A stretch of DNA of 64,000 nt from Alienimonas californiensis. GTDB lineage: Bacteria; Planctomycetota; Planctomycetia; Planctomycetales; Planctomycetaceae. The notes below the pieces were generated by a model. It was not told the origin of the DNA. It saw only the letters and a program-made list of their open reading frames with translations, and searched no databases. The stretch spans positions 1,018,501-1,082,500 of the forward strand of contig NZ_CP036265.1 in NCBI RefSeq assembly GCF_007743815.1, read 5' to 3'. The position numbers and the translations under genes are program-made. Of the stretch, positions 8,792-21,530 are shown piece after piece; position 1 is the stretch's first letter; each line of letters starts with the position of its first letter.

Positions 8792-10054
8792 TCAGGCGAA
8801 CCGCGTCTTGCCGGGCACGGGCGTGGGCGGGACTTCCAGCTGCTGATCCATGCTGGAAACCGTGTCCGGGCCGTACTGCTTGTTGCTGGTGAGCATCTGC
8901 TCCCAGCTGATCTCCTCGCCGGTGTAGGCGGCGTCGCGGCCGAGGATGCCGCAGAGGGTGGAGAGGGCCATATAATCCACGTCGTTGGGCGTCTCGCCCT
9001 TCCGCAGGGCCGCGAAGAACACGTCGTGTTCGGCCTGGTGCATCTGCGTGACGCCGCGGTCGCGGTTGCGGAACTCGTTCTCGCCGGTGATCTGGAACTT
9101 CATCAGGTCCGACGTGCCCTTCGTGCCGTACACGAGGTTGCGGTACTTGCCGGGCGTGCCGGGCTGCTGACGGGTGGTGGCGTGCATGGTCACGCCGTCG
9201 CCGAACGTATAAACGCAGGCGAAGTGGTCGTAGATGTTGCCGTTCGCCTCGCCGACGCGGTTGATCCGCCCGCCGGTGGCGATGCAGCTTTGCGGGTATT
9301 CGCCCTTCGCCCAGCAGAGCATGTCGAGGTCGTGGACGAACTGCTCCACGATAAAGTCGCCGGACAGCCAGATGAGGTTATACCAGCTGCGGAGCTTCCA
9401 CTCCGTATCGCTCCATTCGTCCCGCTTGGGCAGGGTGCGTTCGTAGTCGCTGTGGCGGATCGAATCGAGGGCGACGAAGTCGCCGATCGCGCCGTCCTGC
9501 AGGCGCTTGACCAGGTCGACCATCCGGGTGTCGTACCGCCAGCAGAGGCCGCCCAGCAGGCCGACGTTCGTTTCCTTCGCCTTCTGAATGGTGTCCAGCA
9601 CGCGGCGGACGCCGGGGGCGTCGACGGCGACGGGCTTCTCGAAGAAGGTGTGAATGCCGGCGTCCACGCAGGCTTCGAGGTGCTCCGGCCGGTAGTAGGT
9701 GGGGGTCGCCAGCAGGATCACGTCCGGCTGCATGGCGATCAGTTTTTGATAGCCGTCCAGCCCGAGGAACGCCGTCTCCGGGGTGACTTTCACGCGGTCG
9801 GCGACGTCGGAGACCGCCAGGCCCTGCAGGCAGCGGTCGATCTTGTCCTGAAACGGATCGGCGACGCCGACCAGCACGGCGTTCGGCTCGGCCCGCAGCG
9901 CCTGGGCGGCGGCGCCGGTGCCGCGGCCGCCGCAGCCGACCAGCCCGATCCTCAGCGGGCCGCCCTCTTGAACGTGGGCCCCGGCCAGCGGGGTGACGCC
10001 CAGGGCCGCTCCGGCGGCGGCGGCGGTGGACAGGAACGTACGACGATCGGACAT
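8792..10054 (-). CDS. Gfo/Idh/MocA-family oxidoreductase, Tat-exported
   Basis: An NAD(P)-dependent sugar or inositol-type dehydrogenase of 420 residues. It opens with a twin-arginine signal (SDRRTFLSTAAAAGAALG), common in planctomycete members, so it should act outside the cytoplasm as a pre-folded protein. The Rossmann motif GLVGCGGRGTGAA (residues about 37-50) and the EKPVAVDAPG motif (around 140) with the catalytic Lys are present, followed by the C-terminal beta-sheet domain. The substrate cannot be read from the sequence. It is separated from the propeller gene by a hairpin and is probably its own transcription unit. Confidence 0.9.
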   Translation of the reverse strand: MSDRRTFLSTAAAAGAALGVTPLAGAHVQEGGPLRIGLVGCGGRGTGAAAQALRAEPNAVLVGVADPFQDKIDRCLQGLAVSDVADRVKVTPETAFLGLDGYQKLIAMQPDVILLATPTYYRPEHLEACVDAGIHTFFEKPVAVDAPGVRRVLDTIQKAKETNVGLLGGLCWRYDTRMVDLVKRLQDGAIGDFVALDSIRHSDYERTLPKRDEWSDTEWKLRSWYNLIWLSGDFIVEQFVHDLDMLCWAKGEYPQSCIATGGRINRVGEANGNIYDHFACVYTFGDGVTMHATTRQQPGTPGKYRNLVYGTKGTSDLMKFQITGENEFRNRDRGVTQMHQAEHDVFFAALRKGETPNDVDYMALSTLCGILGRDAAYTGEEISWEQMLTSNKQYGPDTVSSMDQQLEVPPTPVPGKTRFA

Positions 10055-10186
10055 GGTTCGCAGTCTGGTGGAAGGCAGGGGATGCGGTCAGGCGAGAGGG
10101 CCGCGGCGGGAAAGTCACCATAGCGGCCCCGTCCGGGCGCCGCACGTGCTTTCGTACCGCAGTGTCAAGTGGTCGTCAGGCGGTCG

Positions 10187-12397
10187 TCAGGTGGCCCGGG
10201 TGCGTTGGTGCTGGCCGAGATAGCCGACGACGATCGTGTCCGCCGCGCGGTCGTAATGAAACGCCAGCCGGATCGACAGCCGCGGGTCCTTATTATTCCC
10301 GCCCCGCAGGTGCCGGGTCAGTTGGACCTCCTCCCCGCCCCAGACGGTGCGGTAGTCCTCCGGGAACTGGCCCATCGTGCTGGGGGACTGGTTCGGGCTG
10401 TAATGCAGGCCGCATTGCCGCACGCACTCCGCGTCCAGGTCCGTGCAGGAGGCCCGGCCGGCGAGGGCGTCCCGCAGGGTGGTCGCGAGGAACTTCAAGC
10501 CGAGATAGACCCGGTCTGGGCGCCGGTAGGGGTAGCCCTCCCGCACGCTTTTGGAATTGAAGGCGAAGGCCAGCGCCTGCGGGAACTCCTCCGCGGCCCG
10601 GGCGAGGGCGGCGTCGACGCTGTCGGCGTAGCGGTGAACCGCGGGGGCGTCGGCGTTGTCGTCCTCCTCCTCCGCGTCCGCCGCCGGATCGGGCAGGTAT
10701 TCCAGCACCCGGGCCAGGGCCGCGGCCCGCACCTCGGTCGATTCGACGGACGCGGCGCCGGGCTCGGCGGAGGCCTCCGCCGTTCCGTTTAACTCCGTCT
10801 CGTTCGATTGGGCCTCCTCCGGCTTCGCGTCGGCCAGACGGCGGGCGGCGGCCCGCAGCGGGGCGAGGTCGTCCGGGACGGCGTCGCGGAACCGGACGTC
10901 GCTGGGCGGCACGCCCAGCGCCAGCAGCCGGGCGGCGAACTTGCCCATCCGGCCGGCGTGATAGTCGAAGCGGTCCGGCATTTCGTCCTCGGCGTGGGAG
11001 GCGGCTTTGGCCGCCGCGTAGGCGAACTTCTTGAACGCCTCCCGCTCCGCCTTCCCCCGCCCGCGGGCCGCCGCCGCCGAATGAATCCGCGACGCCAGAT
11101 CCGCGTGGTCGAACGGGTCCGCGTGGCTGCCCTCCCGCAGATAATTGCGGATGAAGTAGGCGATCCCGGTGCGGGCGTCGGAAATGTCCCGGATCGTTTT
11201 ATAGACCGCCACCTGATCCCGGTCCGGCTTCTCCCGCAGGTTCCGCACGACGATCAACGCCATCGACTGAGCCTCCGCGGTGAGGTCCAACGCGGCTTTG
11301 AGGTGATCCAGCTCCTCCCCCCGCTGCGCCGCGTGGCCGTCGCCCTCGACGGCGGAGAGATACCGTTCCAGGGCGGCGTCCAGCAGCAGGGCGGCGTCGG
11401 CGAGCACCTCGAAGACCGCGGCGGCGCGCACGTAGTCCGCCGGGGCGGAGCCCGGCGGCGCCGGCTCGAGCAGCGGCCAGAGCGCGTCCCCGGGGTCGGC
11501 GGTCGCCTCCAGCGCCTCCCGCCGGGTCCGCAGCGGGCCGGTCTCCGCGCCCGCGGCGAGGCGATCCGCCGCCCACCGCAGCGCGTGGGCCTTGGTGCGG
11601 CAGCGGTCCGGAATCCTCGCCAGCCCGCGGACGTCCTCGGATTGCAGGGTGGACGCCTCGTCCAGTTCCGCGGTCAGCGACCCGGCGGCGGCCGCGGGTG
11701 CCGCGGCGCTCGCCCCCAGCGTGAGGCGTTCCTGAATCTCGCCCAGGGAGGCCCGCGGTTCCGGGGGCGGCGGCGCGGCGGCTTCGTCCGGCGACGGCTT
11801 CGCCGGGGGCCGGGCGACCGGGGCCGGCGTCGCGATCCGTGCCGTCACCGCCGACGTCGCGGAGGAGACGGCGCGACCGTCCAACGACTCGCCGCCCGGC
11901 GCTCCCCCGATCGGCGCTCCCCCGGTCGGCGCCTCCTCTTCCTTTTCCTTGGTGGAGCCTTCCTTGGCGGAGGCGCCGCCGGAGGACCGCTCGTCCGTCG
12001 CGGCGGGCGGGGCGGCCTCGGCGGCGCGGCGGGCGGCCTCGGCCAGTTCGCACAACGCCTCGCGGACCCCCGGATCGGCGGCGACGCGGGCCAGTTTCGC
12101 GGCCCAGCCGTCGTCCGCCGCCCGGACGGCCCGCACGGCCGTCCGCATCGCCGCCAGCGCCAGCGCCTCCCACGGATCGCCGGCGTCGGCGCCCGGGCGG
12201 GATTCGTCTCGCTCCGCCGTCGCCTGCGGGCGATCCTCCCGCGGCCCCTCCGACCGGGAGGGCGACTCGTCCGCGGATCGGTCCGGTCGGGCGTCGTGGC
12301 AGGCGCCCGGCCGGGCGTCGTCACGGGAGCGATCGTCTCGGGCACTGGCGCGGGGGCGTCCGCCAAGCGTGCGGACGGCAGGAGGCGAGGTGGGCAT
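10187..12397 (-). CDS. Large protein of unknown function with conserved-looking C-terminus
   Basis: A 736-residue soluble protein starting at MPTSPPAV; a further in-frame start at 12505 would overlap the divergent gene. Residues 1 to about 230 are low-complexity (Ala, Arg, Asp, Pro, Glu) and look disordered. About 240-530 is helical with many charged residues. The last 150 residues look folded: YLGLKFLATTLRDAL, a CVRQCGLHYSPNQSPST stretch with two Cys, then EEVQLTRHLRGGNNKDPRLSIRLAFHYD ending in a strand-like IVVGYLGQHQRTRAT. I do not recognise the family. No signal peptide, membrane segment or nucleotide-binding motif is seen. Confidence 0.7.
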   Translation of the reverse strand: MPTSPPAVRTLGGRPRASARDDRSRDDARPGACHDARPDRSADESPSRSEGPREDRPQATAERDESRPGADAGDPWEALALAAMRTAVRAVRAADDGWAAKLARVAADPGVREALCELAEAARRAAEAAPPAATDERSSGGASAKEGSTKEKEEEAPTGGAPIGGAPGGESLDGRAVSSATSAVTARIATPAPVARPPAKPSPDEAAAPPPPEPRASLGEIQERLTLGASAAAPAAAAGSLTAELDEASTLQSEDVRGLARIPDRCRTKAHALRWAADRLAAGAETGPLRTRREALEATADPGDALWPLLEPAPPGSAPADYVRAAAVFEVLADAALLLDAALERYLSAVEGDGHAAQRGEELDHLKAALDLTAEAQSMALIVVRNLREKPDRDQVAVYKTIRDISDARTGIAYFIRNYLREGSHADPFDHADLASRIHSAAAARGRGKAEREAFKKFAYAAAKAASHAEDEMPDRFDYHAGRMGKFAARLLALGVPPSDVRFRDAVPDDLAPLRAAARRLADAKPEEAQSNETELNGTAEASAEPGAASVESTEVRAAALARVLEYLPDPAADAEEEDDNADAPAVHRYADSVDAALARAAEEFPQALAFAFNSKSVREGYPYRRPDRVYLGLKFLATTLRDALAGRASCTDLDAECVRQCGLHYSPNQSPSTMGQFPEDYRTVWGGEEVQLTRHLRGGNNKDPRLSIRLAFHYDRAADTIVVGYLGQHQRTRAT

Positions 12398-12492
12398 CCG
12401 GGCGGTCCGGGGCTGGAGTACGGTGAGCGGGATCAGGGTCAGGGGAAACCGGACGAACCGTCGCGCGCGGGCATTGGCGAGGGAACGGCGAT

Positions 12493-13677
12493 GTGCTAGC
12501 ACCAACCTCCCTCCGGACGGACGAGGGCCGGGTTTCCCCGATCCATCGACCGTCCCGCCGCCCCACGCGGCGAATCGACCCGCCGGTCCCGGCGGCCGAC
12601 CGCACAGTCTGCCGCCCCCGCCCCCGCCCCGCCATCCGTCCCGTCACGCCCCCGCGCCGGCTCTCGCGTGTCGCGTCTCTCCGCGTCGCGGCGCTGCTGT
12701 GCGCGGCCGCGGCGGCGGGCGGACTGAGCGGCTGCGGCAAGACGATCACCCGGGAGGCCACCCAGCAACTGCTCACCGCGGACAGCATCGACCGGGCCGT
12801 CGCGCAGTTGGATCTCTCCCCGTTCGAGGGGCGGTCGGTCTATCTGGACACCGAGCTGCTGGAGCACAAAAACCTGGACGCCATGGGCGTGGGCGGGCAG
12901 AACTATCTGATCGGGTCGCTCCGCCAGCAGTTCATGGCCGCCGGGGCGAAGCTGGAGGAGAAGGCGGCGACGGCGGAGTTCGTCGTGGAGGCCCGAGCCG
13001 GGGCGGTGGGCAGCGACGCCCACGAGGTGGTGTACGGCATGCCGGCGAACAACTTGCTGTCCTCCGCCGCCACCCTCGTGCCGAACAGCCCGCCGCTGCC
13101 CGCGATTCCGGAACTGTCGCTCGCCAAGAAGTCCCAGGAGCACGCCGCCACCAAGCTGCACCTGTTCGCCTACCACCGGGAGCGGCGGGAGATCGTCTGG
13201 CAGAGCGGCGAGGCCGCCGCCAACTCCGAAGCCTCCCACACCTGGCTGCTGGGAGCCGGCCCCTTCGAGAAGGGCCAGATTTACGACGGCACCCGGTTCG
13301 CGGGCGAACGGGTCTCCATCGTGCCGAAGTGGCTCCGCCGAAAGGAGCGCGACGGCGAGTTCGATCCGATCGCCTCGTTGGACAACTATAACGAGACCCG
13401 CGTCTACGGCTTCGATGCCCCCCCGCCGGAGCCGGTCCCGACGACGGAGCCGGTCTCCCCGACAGACGACGGCGTCAAACTGGCCTCCGCCGAGAAGCCG
13501 GCCGACGACGCCGACAAGCAACCGGCCAAGCCGGCGCAAGAGGACAAGGCCGCCGACAAAAAGCCCTCCGCGGAGACCGCCGAAAAGGCCTCTCCGAAAG
13601 AGGATCAGGACGAGGACCAGAAAACCGCCGACGCGGACGCCGACCCGAAGCCGGCCGACCCGCCGGCGGCGACCTAG
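12493..13677 (+). CDS. DUF6655-like lipoprotein
   Basis: A lipoprotein of 394 residues if GTG at 12493 is used (an AGGGA lies about 10 bases upstream); no better start occurs before the hydrophobic segment AALLCAAAAAGGLSGC, whose Cys is the lipidation site. The segment right after it (TREATQQLLTADSIDRAVAQ, then RSVYLDTELLE) matches my memory of the planctomycete DUF6655 family. The last 100 residues are a Pro/Lys/Asp/Glu-rich disordered tail. Function is unknown. It is divergent from the large unknown gene, 95 bases from that gene's preferred start. Confidence 0.7.
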   Translation: MLAPTSLRTDEGRVSPIHRPSRRPTRRIDPPVPAADRTVCRPRPRPAIRPVTPPRRLSRVASLRVAALLCAAAAAGGLSGCGKTITREATQQLLTADSIDRAVAQLDLSPFEGRSVYLDTELLEHKNLDAMGVGGQNYLIGSLRQQFMAAGAKLEEKAATAEFVVEARAGAVGSDAHEVVYGMPANNLLSSAATLVPNSPPLPAIPELSLAKKSQEHAATKLHLFAYHRERREIVWQSGEAAANSEASHTWLLGAGPFEKGQIYDGTRFAGERVSIVPKWLRRKERDGEFDPIASLDNYNETRVYGFDAPPPEPVPTTEPVSPTDDGVKLASAEKPADDADKQPAKPAQEDKAADKKPSAETAEKASPKEDQDEDQKTADADADPKPADPPAAT

Positions 13678-13803
13678 CTGGCCGTCGGGCCGATCCCGGC
13701 GCGTCGCTCCCCGGGCGGGGCCGCGACGGCCCCGCTTGACGCCGCGGAGCGTCGCCCGGTCCACTGGCGAGCGGTTCCCGTTCGTCTCGCCCGAGCTCGC
13801 CCG

Positions 13804-14460
13804 ATGTCCGCCGCTCTCACGCTCGCCCTCCTCTGCGCCCCCGGGTTCGCGGATCCCGCCGCCGAACCGATCGAGCTGTTCGACGGCTCCAGCCTCAGCG
13901 GCTGGACGCCCGTGCTCTCTAAAGACGACGTCGACCCGGCGACCGTCTGGAGCGCCAAGGACGGCGTCCTGAGCTGCACCGGCAAGCCCAGCGGCTATAT
14001 CAGGACGGACAAATCCTTCAAGAACTACAAGCTGTCCGTCAAGTGGCGCTGGACCGGGACCCCCGGCAACAACGGCGTGCTGGTGCACGCCACGACCCCG
14101 AACGCCCTGGGCGTGTGGCCGAAGTGCCAGGAGGTGCAGCTCGCCAGCGAAAACGCCGGCGACTTCTGGGTGATCGGCAGCGAGATCTCGATCCCGCTCG
14201 AAGGCGTGCCCGGCTACGAGAAAATGGTGCAGGGCCGTCGCCACCTGAACTTCGTCGACGGCGCCGAGAACCCGCCCGGCGAATGGAACGAAATGACCGT
14301 CATCTGCCGCGACGCCACGATCACCGTGCTGGTGAACGGCCAGCTGGTGAACTACGGCTTCGACAGCAGCGTGACCGAGGGCAGCGTCTGCCTGCAAAGC
14401 GAGGGGGCGCCGATTGAATATCGGGAGATCGTGCTGACCCCGCTGAGCGGCGACGAGTAA
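13804..14460 (+). CDS. DUF1080 (3-keto-disaccharide hydrolase-like) secreted protein
   Basis: A 218-residue secreted protein with a signal peptide and one DUF1080/LamG-like jelly-roll domain. The signature IELFDGSSLSGWTP is near residue 22, followed by SAKDGVLSCTGKPSGYIRTD and the family's WRWTG, NNGVLVHAT and EVQLAS blocks. DUF1080 domains bind or cleave sugars, and some act as 3-keto-disaccharide hydrolases. It is 126 bases downstream of the DUF6655-like gene and ends at a clear hairpin, so the two may form one unit. Confidence 0.88.
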   Translation: MSAALTLALLCAPGFADPAAEPIELFDGSSLSGWTPVLSKDDVDPATVWSAKDGVLSCTGKPSGYIRTDKSFKNYKLSVKWRWTGTPGNNGVLVHATTPNALGVWPKCQEVQLASENAGDFWVIGSEISIPLEGVPGYEKMVQGRRHLNFVDGAENPPGEWNEMTVICRDATITVLVNGQLVNYGFDSSVTEGSVCLQSEGAPIEYREIVLTPLSGDE

Positions 14461-14500
14461 CGGTCGCCCCCGCCGGCTCCCCGTCGTTCTTCGATGTTAC

Positions 14501-14529
14501 GCCCGCGTCCGGTTTTGCCGGACGCGGGC
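14501..14529 (+). terminator. Terminator hairpin after DUF1080 gene
   Basis: The 12-base arms GCCCGCGTCCGG and CCGGACGCGGGC enclose the loop TTTTG. It lies 41 bases after the stop codon. No T-run follows beyond CTGTTC. Confidence 0.7.
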
Positions 14530-14672
14530 GCTGTTCAATCGCCGCTTCGACCCCGCCCCGGTTGAGCCCCCCAGGCCCCCCGGGCTACCCTTGTCGCTAC
14601 AGTCGTTTCGCCTTCCCCGGGGCGTCGCCCGCGCGTTCCGGCCGTCGTCCCGCCGCTGAAAACCGCCTGCCG

Positions 14673-17198
<2,526 letters not shown>

Positions 17199-17225
17199 CG
17201 CCGGCGATCAGCGGAGAAATCACGA

Positions 17226-17256
17226 CCGGGGGCGTCCGCGCGACGGACGCCCCCGG
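17226..17256 (+). terminator. Terminator hairpin after M1 peptidase
   Basis: The 13-base arms CCGGGGGCGTCCG and CGGACGCCCCCGG enclose CGCGA. It starts 28 bases after the stop codon. Confidence 0.75.
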
Positions 17257-17742
17257 CTTCATTTCCGCGTTTTCAATTCGGCGACGAACGGCTGCCGCTC
17301 GACGCCCGGCTGCGTTTTGCCGGTCCGTTCTGTCGCCGGTCGTGCGGCGCCGCGGCGGGGGGCGAGACGCAGCGACGCGACAGGGTCGCGGCCCACGTCA
17401 GGCGAATGTCCAGGGGAAAGGCGAGGTGAGAAAGTTTGAGCGCAGCCAAAGCGCTTTGCCCGTCGGCCACGGGAGCCGAGACCGCCGCGGCCGCGCCGGC
17501 GGCACGTAACGGGCCGTCCGACGGACCGAGGCGACGGCCGCAACGCCCTTCCGCGCAGGCGTGCGGCCCCGACGCGTTCAACAGGCGAGGAAGTCCGTGA
17601 CCGTCCCGCTCTGAGTCATAAAACTCCGTCGGTCCCCGCGGATCGGCAAACCGATCCGGCGCGGCTCGCCGTCCCGCACGACCGCTCACGTCTGTGTCTG
17701 CGATTGCGTTTCCGCCCCCCGTCCGGCGGGGCGCTCTATAAC
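17257..17742. other. Gene-poor gap of about 490 bases
   Basis: Short open frames exist on the minus strand (for example one ending at 17259), but they have Arg/Pro-rich, shadow-like compositions and no recognisable domain or start signal. I see no RNA gene. It is the space between the convergent M1 peptidase and the antiporter operon end. Confidence 0.5.
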
Positions 17743-19626
17743 TCAGGCGAACAGGACGACCGTTGCGGTCCACAGGGCCGCCGCGATTGCGGCGGCGAGG
17801 GAGGCGGGCACCAGCTGCGTTTTGACGTGGTCCATCAGATCGCAGCCGGTGGTCATGGCGCTGAGGATGGTGGTGTCGGAGATCGGGGAGCACTGGTCGC
17901 CGAAGACGCTGCCGTTCAGCACGGTGGCGAAGCAGATGGACATAAAAAGCTCCGGGTTGGTCACGTCCCCGGCGCCGGCGACCTGCCAGGCCAACGGCAT
18001 CGCCAGCGGGAAGGCGACGGCGAACGTGCCCCAACTCGTGCCGGTGGAGAAGGCGATCACCATCGTGATGAGTTGCAGCGCGACCGGCAGGGCCGCGGCG
18101 GGGATTCGCTCGCCCAACGACTCCACCAGATAGACGCCCGCCCCGACCTCCCGGCTGACGCCCCCCACCGTGACGGCCAGCATTAACACGACCGACGCCA
18201 GCACCACGCCTTTCAACCCGTCGCCGACGCCTTCGATCAGGGCGCCCAGACTCATTCCTTTAAACAGTGCCGTTAAGGCGGAGGCGAGGAACGCCGCCCC
18301 GAACGCCCAGTTGACCTTCGGCGACCCGGTCGCGACGAACGTGCCCACGGCGACGCCCACCAGCAGGAGGAACGGCACGAAAAACTCCAGCACGTGCGGC
18401 CGATACCCCGGCGGCACCCGCGTCGCGGCGAGTTCCTCGGAACTCAGCGGCGAGACGCCCGGGGCGTCCAGCTGCCCCGTGGTGCGGGCCCGCTGCATCG
18501 CCGCCCGGATCCCCCTCCCCGAGAACCGCGTATAATCAAGGCTCAGCAGAAACGTGCCGGCGATCGCGAGCAGGGCGTAGAAGCTGAACGGCACGCTTTT
18601 AAAGAAAAAGGCGATGCGGTCGTCCTCGGTCGCCAGGAAGCTGACGCCGGGCACGAAGATCAACGCCTGCACGTAAACCGGCCAGGCGTTGAACGCCAGC
18701 ACCGCCGCGATCGGCGAGGCGGTCGAGTCGACAATATACGATAGCTCCTCATGGCTGACCCGCTCCCGGTCGGCGACCGGCTTCACGATCGTGCCCACCA
18801 GCACGACGCTGACCGTGCCGCCCTGAAAGAACAGCACGCCCAGCAGCCAGGCGACCAGCTTGGCGGTCCGCGGCCCCCGCACGAAGCGCCGGGTCATGAA
18901 TTCGGCGAAGGCCTGCGCCGCCCCGGTTCGGGACCAGACGCCCATCAACCCGCCCAGCAGCCAGAGATAAAGCAGCAGAACCGTGGCGGCGCTTTTGCTG
19001 GCCAGGCTGGGCAGCAGCACCGCGTCCGTAATATCGAACCGCCCCAGCATCAACGCCCCGACGACCACCGACCCGAGCAGCGCCGACAGCGGCTCTTTCG
19101 TCAATAAACACAGCCCCACGGCGATCGCCGCCGGCAGCAACGACCACAGGCCGTAGTGTCGCCCCGGTTCCAGCAGGGAATACCGCACCCCGGCGGCGTC
19201 GCCTTCGCCGCTGGACTCCGCCTTAGACTCCACGCTGGTCTCCACGACCCACTGCCGCTCGAGCGGCGGCTCGCCGGAAAGATCCGCCAGCGCCTCCGCC
19301 CGCAACGGCGACGTGTCGTAGGGCACGACCTCCCCAACGGGCAGTTCCTCGCCGCTGTAGCGATACGCCAGTTCGCCGGATTCGTTTTGATAGACGTTGA
19401 AGGTCGTCTTCTGCTCCCGCCATTGCGGAGCGACCTGCGAGTAGACGAAGACCCCGGCGGCGAGGCCGCCGAGCAGCACGACCGCGGCGAGCAGGTGCGA
19501 CGGCCGAAGCCGTTTCGCGACGGCGGCGGGAACGGCCGGCGGCTCGACCGGCCCGACGGCCGCCTCCTCGACGACCGGCACCGGCTTCGCCGCGGCATCG
19601 CCCGGGGGCGGGTGCGTCCGTGTCAT
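17743..19626 (-). CDS. NhaC-like Na+/H+ antiporter family transporter
   Basis: A polytopic transporter of 627 residues. After a Pro-rich cytoplasmic start there is one helix ([19 protein letters not shown]), an extracytoplasmic domain of about 100 residues, then ten or more helices. Typical NhaC features are [56 protein letters not shown] and [21 protein letters not shown] at 19626 overlaps the upstream stop as ATGA, which decides the start; the frame is open further upstream only as a shadow. The family exchanges Na+ or H+ and some members move organic anions. Its operon with glutamate-related enzymes suggests amino-acid or peptide uptake, which is inference. Confidence 0.88.
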   Translation of the reverse strand: MTRTHPPPGDAAAKPVPVVEEAAVGPVEPPAVPAAVAKRLRPSHLLAAVVLLGGLAAGVFVYSQVAPQWREQKTTFNVYQNESGELAYRYSGEELPVGEVVPYDTSPLRAEALADLSGEPPLERQWVVETSVESKAESSGEGDAAGVRYSLLEPGRHYGLWSLLPAAIAVGLCLLTKEPLSALLGSVVVGALMLGRFDITDAVLLPSLASKSAATVLLLYLWLLGGLMGVWSRTGAAQAFAEFMTRRFVRGPRTAKLVAWLLGVLFFQGGTVSVVLVGTIVKPVADRERVSHEELSYIVDSTASPIAAVLAFNAWPVYVQALIFVPGVSFLATEDDRIAFFFKSVPFSFYALLAIAGTFLLSLDYTRFSGRGIRAAMQRARTTGQLDAPGVSPLSSEELAATRVPPGYRPHVLEFFVPFLLLVGVAVGTFVATGSPKVNWAFGAAFLASALTALFKGMSLGALIEGVGDGLKGVVLASVVLMLAVTVGGVSREVGAGVYLVESLGERIPAAALPVALQLITMVIAFSTGTSWGTFAVAFPLAMPLAWQVAGAGDVTNPELFMSICFATVLNGSVFGDQCSPISDTTILSAMTTGCDLMDHVKTQLVPASLAAAIAAALWTATVVLFA

Positions 19627-20456
19627 TCCTCCTCCTGCGAGGCGGCTTCGATAAAGGCGGCGAGCAGCTTCCGCTGCAATGGGTCCTCGGGCGCCAGCTT
19701 TTCCGGGTGCCATTGCACGCCGATGAGGAAGCGGTCCGGGTCGGTCGTTTCCGTGGCCTCGATCACGCCGTCCGGGCTGCGGGCGACGACGCGGAGGCCC
19801 TTCCCCACGTCGCGGACCGCCTGATGGTGGTACGAATTGACCTCCAGCGACGTGCAGCCGAAGACCTTCGCCAGGCGGGAGTCCGGTTCGAGGGTCACCG
19901 GGTGCGTGACGTCCCGGTGCACGACGCCGAATTCCGAGGGGATGTCCTGCACCAGCGAGCCGCCGTGGGCGACGTTCACCCACTGGCTGCCCAGGCAGAT
20001 GCCGAGCAACGGCTTGTCGGTGCGTTCGATCCAGGCGGAGATCAACGCCTTTTCGAATTGATAGCGGTCGTCGTCCAGAACCTTGGTGGTCGGGTGCGGC
20101 GCCTCGCCCCACTCCGACGGCGGGATGTCCGCCCCGCCGGGCATGAGCAGGCCGTCCAGCAATTCGAGATAGTCCTCGACGGCGTCCGGGCTGCCGTCGA
20201 CGTTCGGCAGGACGACGGGAACCCCGCCGGCGTCGCGGATGGCCCGGACGTAGGTGTCGCCCGTCAAGCTGGCGATGCCGATGACCGGCCGGCGGACGGG
20301 GCGCTCCGCGGGCGTCGCGGCGGCGTCGGCGACGGGCAGACGCTCCGGGGCGAGGCGGAGCGACTGGGCCCCGGCGGTGGAGAGCCAGCCCGCCGGTCCG
20401 CCGAGGCCGCCCACGAGGACCAGGCCCAGGGCCGCCAGGAACGTGCGTCTCGTCAT
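19623..20456 (-). CDS. C26-family (gamma-glutamyl) hydrolase, exported
   Basis: A class I glutamine amidotransferase-fold hydrolase of the peptidase C26/PuuD type, 277 residues. The N-terminus ([17 protein letters not shown]) is a twin-arginine or Sec-like signal. The nucleophile elbow is GICLGSQ (Cys at about residue 140), and the His/Glu pair is in QWHPEK near residue 250. YHHQAV is the usual preceding loop. The ATG at 20456 shares its A with the upstream TGA (TGATG), so translation is coupled; a TTG one codon earlier is less likely. The family cleaves gamma-glutamyl bonds, so a gamma-D-glutamyl peptide would suit this operon. Confidence 0.88.
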   Translation of the reverse strand: MTRRTFLAALGLVLVGGLGGPAGWLSTAGAQSLRLAPERLPVADAAATPAERPVRRPVIGIASLTGDTYVRAIRDAGGVPVVLPNVDGSPDAVEDYLELLDGLLMPGGADIPPSEWGEAPHPTTKVLDDDRYQFEKALISAWIERTDKPLLGICLGSQWVNVAHGGSLVQDIPSEFGVVHRDVTHPVTLEPDSRLAKVFGCTSLEVNSYHHQAVRDVGKGLRVVARSPDGVIEATETTDPDRFLIGVQWHPEKLAPEDPLQRKLLAAFIEAASQEEE

Positions 20457-21529
20457 CAAAACCTCGGGGCGGAAAGAGTGACTGCGACGTCGGAGAGGGC
20501 CGGCGTCGGATCATAAAGCTCCACGCCGTTGCCGGGGCGGTCCGGCAGGCGGACGACGCCCCGATCGACGACGGCCCCGTCGGCGGCGTCGCGGGCCAGC
20601 AGCGTCGCCCCGTCGAGGTCGGCGTAGTCCAACAGCGGCAAGGTTTGAGCCGCCGCGGAAATGCCGACGGAGCTTTCGATCATGCAGCCGACCATCGTTT
20701 TCATCCCCAGCGTGCGGGCCCGCCGCAGCATCCGCACCGCCGGGGTCAGGCCGCCGCACTTCGACAGTTTGACGTTAATGCCGTGGAACGAACCGCGGCA
20801 GCGGTCCACGTCGGCTTCGACCCGGCAGCTTTCGTCCGCAATGACCGGCAGGGCGGAGCCTTCGAACACGCGGCGGTGATCGGCGGCCGGGGCGTCGGCC
20901 GGCAGGGGCTGTTCGAGGAACTCGACGCCGAGTTCTTTGAAAGCGTGCGAGTTCTTGATCGTCTCCTCGACCGTCCAGCCGCAATTGGCGTCGACGCGGA
21001 AGGGGGCCGTCGTTTCCTCTCGGAGCTGACGGACGATCTCCACGTCCCGGTCCGTGCCGAGTTTGATTTTATAGACCGGCCAGCCGGGCCGTTCCCGGAG
21101 TTTCGCGACCATCCGCTCGACGGAGTCGATGCCGACGGTGTAGCTGGAGGGCGGCACGCGCTCCCACCGCAGGCCGAGCAGTTCGTACGTCCGCCGGCCG
21201 GCGAGCTTGCCGTACAGGTCGTGGGCGGCGGCGTCGATCGCGGCGAGGACGAACGCCTCCCCCTCCAAGGCCGGGCGGAGCCGGTCCCACAGGCCGGCGG
21301 GGTCGCCGAACTGATAACTCTCGATCAGCGGCGTACAGCGTTCGACGGCGGCGGTCATCGCATCGAGCGTGACGCCGTAATAGGCGTGCTCCGTCGCCTC
21401 GCCGTACCCGCACACGCCGTCGCGCTCCAGCGTGACGATCAGCGACCGCTGACAGGTTTTCGTGCCCCGGGCGATCGTGAAGGGATGCTCCAGGGGAAGT
21501 TCGACGCGATGGAGTCGGACGGTCGTCAA
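20456..21529 (-). CDS. dgcA: Enolase-superfamily epimerase, DgcA / dipeptide epimerase type
   Basis: A 357-residue enolase-superfamily enzyme of the muconate-lactonizing subgroup. Visible active-site elements are YKIKLGTD (catalytic KxK), [23 protein letters not shown] (metal ligands Asp/Glu/Asp) and NVKLSKCGG (second catalytic Lys). Such enzymes are annotated as L-Ala-D/L-Glu epimerases; those next to DUF1611 genes have been reported as N-acetyl-D-glutamate racemase DgcA. The start is TTG at 21529, three bases past the upstream stop, with GGAG six bases before it. Which substrate this one uses is not decidable from sequence. Confidence 0.85.
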   Translation of the reverse strand: MTTVRLHRVELPLEHPFTIARGTKTCQRSLIVTLERDGVCGYGEATEHAYYGVTLDAMTAAVERCTPLIESYQFGDPAGLWDRLRPALEGEAFVLAAIDAAAHDLYGKLAGRRTYELLGLRWERVPPSSYTVGIDSVERMVAKLRERPGWPVYKIKLGTDRDVEIVRQLREETTAPFRVDANCGWTVEETIKNSHAFKELGVEFLEQPLPADAPAADHRRVFEGSALPVIADESCRVEADVDRCRGSFHGINVKLSKCGGLTPAVRMLRRARTLGMKTMVGCMIESSVGISAAAQTLPLLDYADLDGATLLARDAADGAVVDRGVVRLPDRPGNGVELYDPTPALSDVAVTLSAPRF

Positions 21530-21530
21530 T

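Noticed and set aside
12496-14397. A minus-strand frame of about 630 codons across the DUF6655-like and DUF1080 genes
   Set aside because: A shadow: composition is Gly/Arg/Val-rich and the plus strand carries a signal peptide, lipobox and DUF1080 motifs.
19627-20514. An extension of the antiporter frame by about 300 residues at its N-terminus
   Set aside because: It overlaps the C26 hydrolase in another frame and is Arg/Gly/Pro-rich. The ATGA overlap at 19626 marks the real start.
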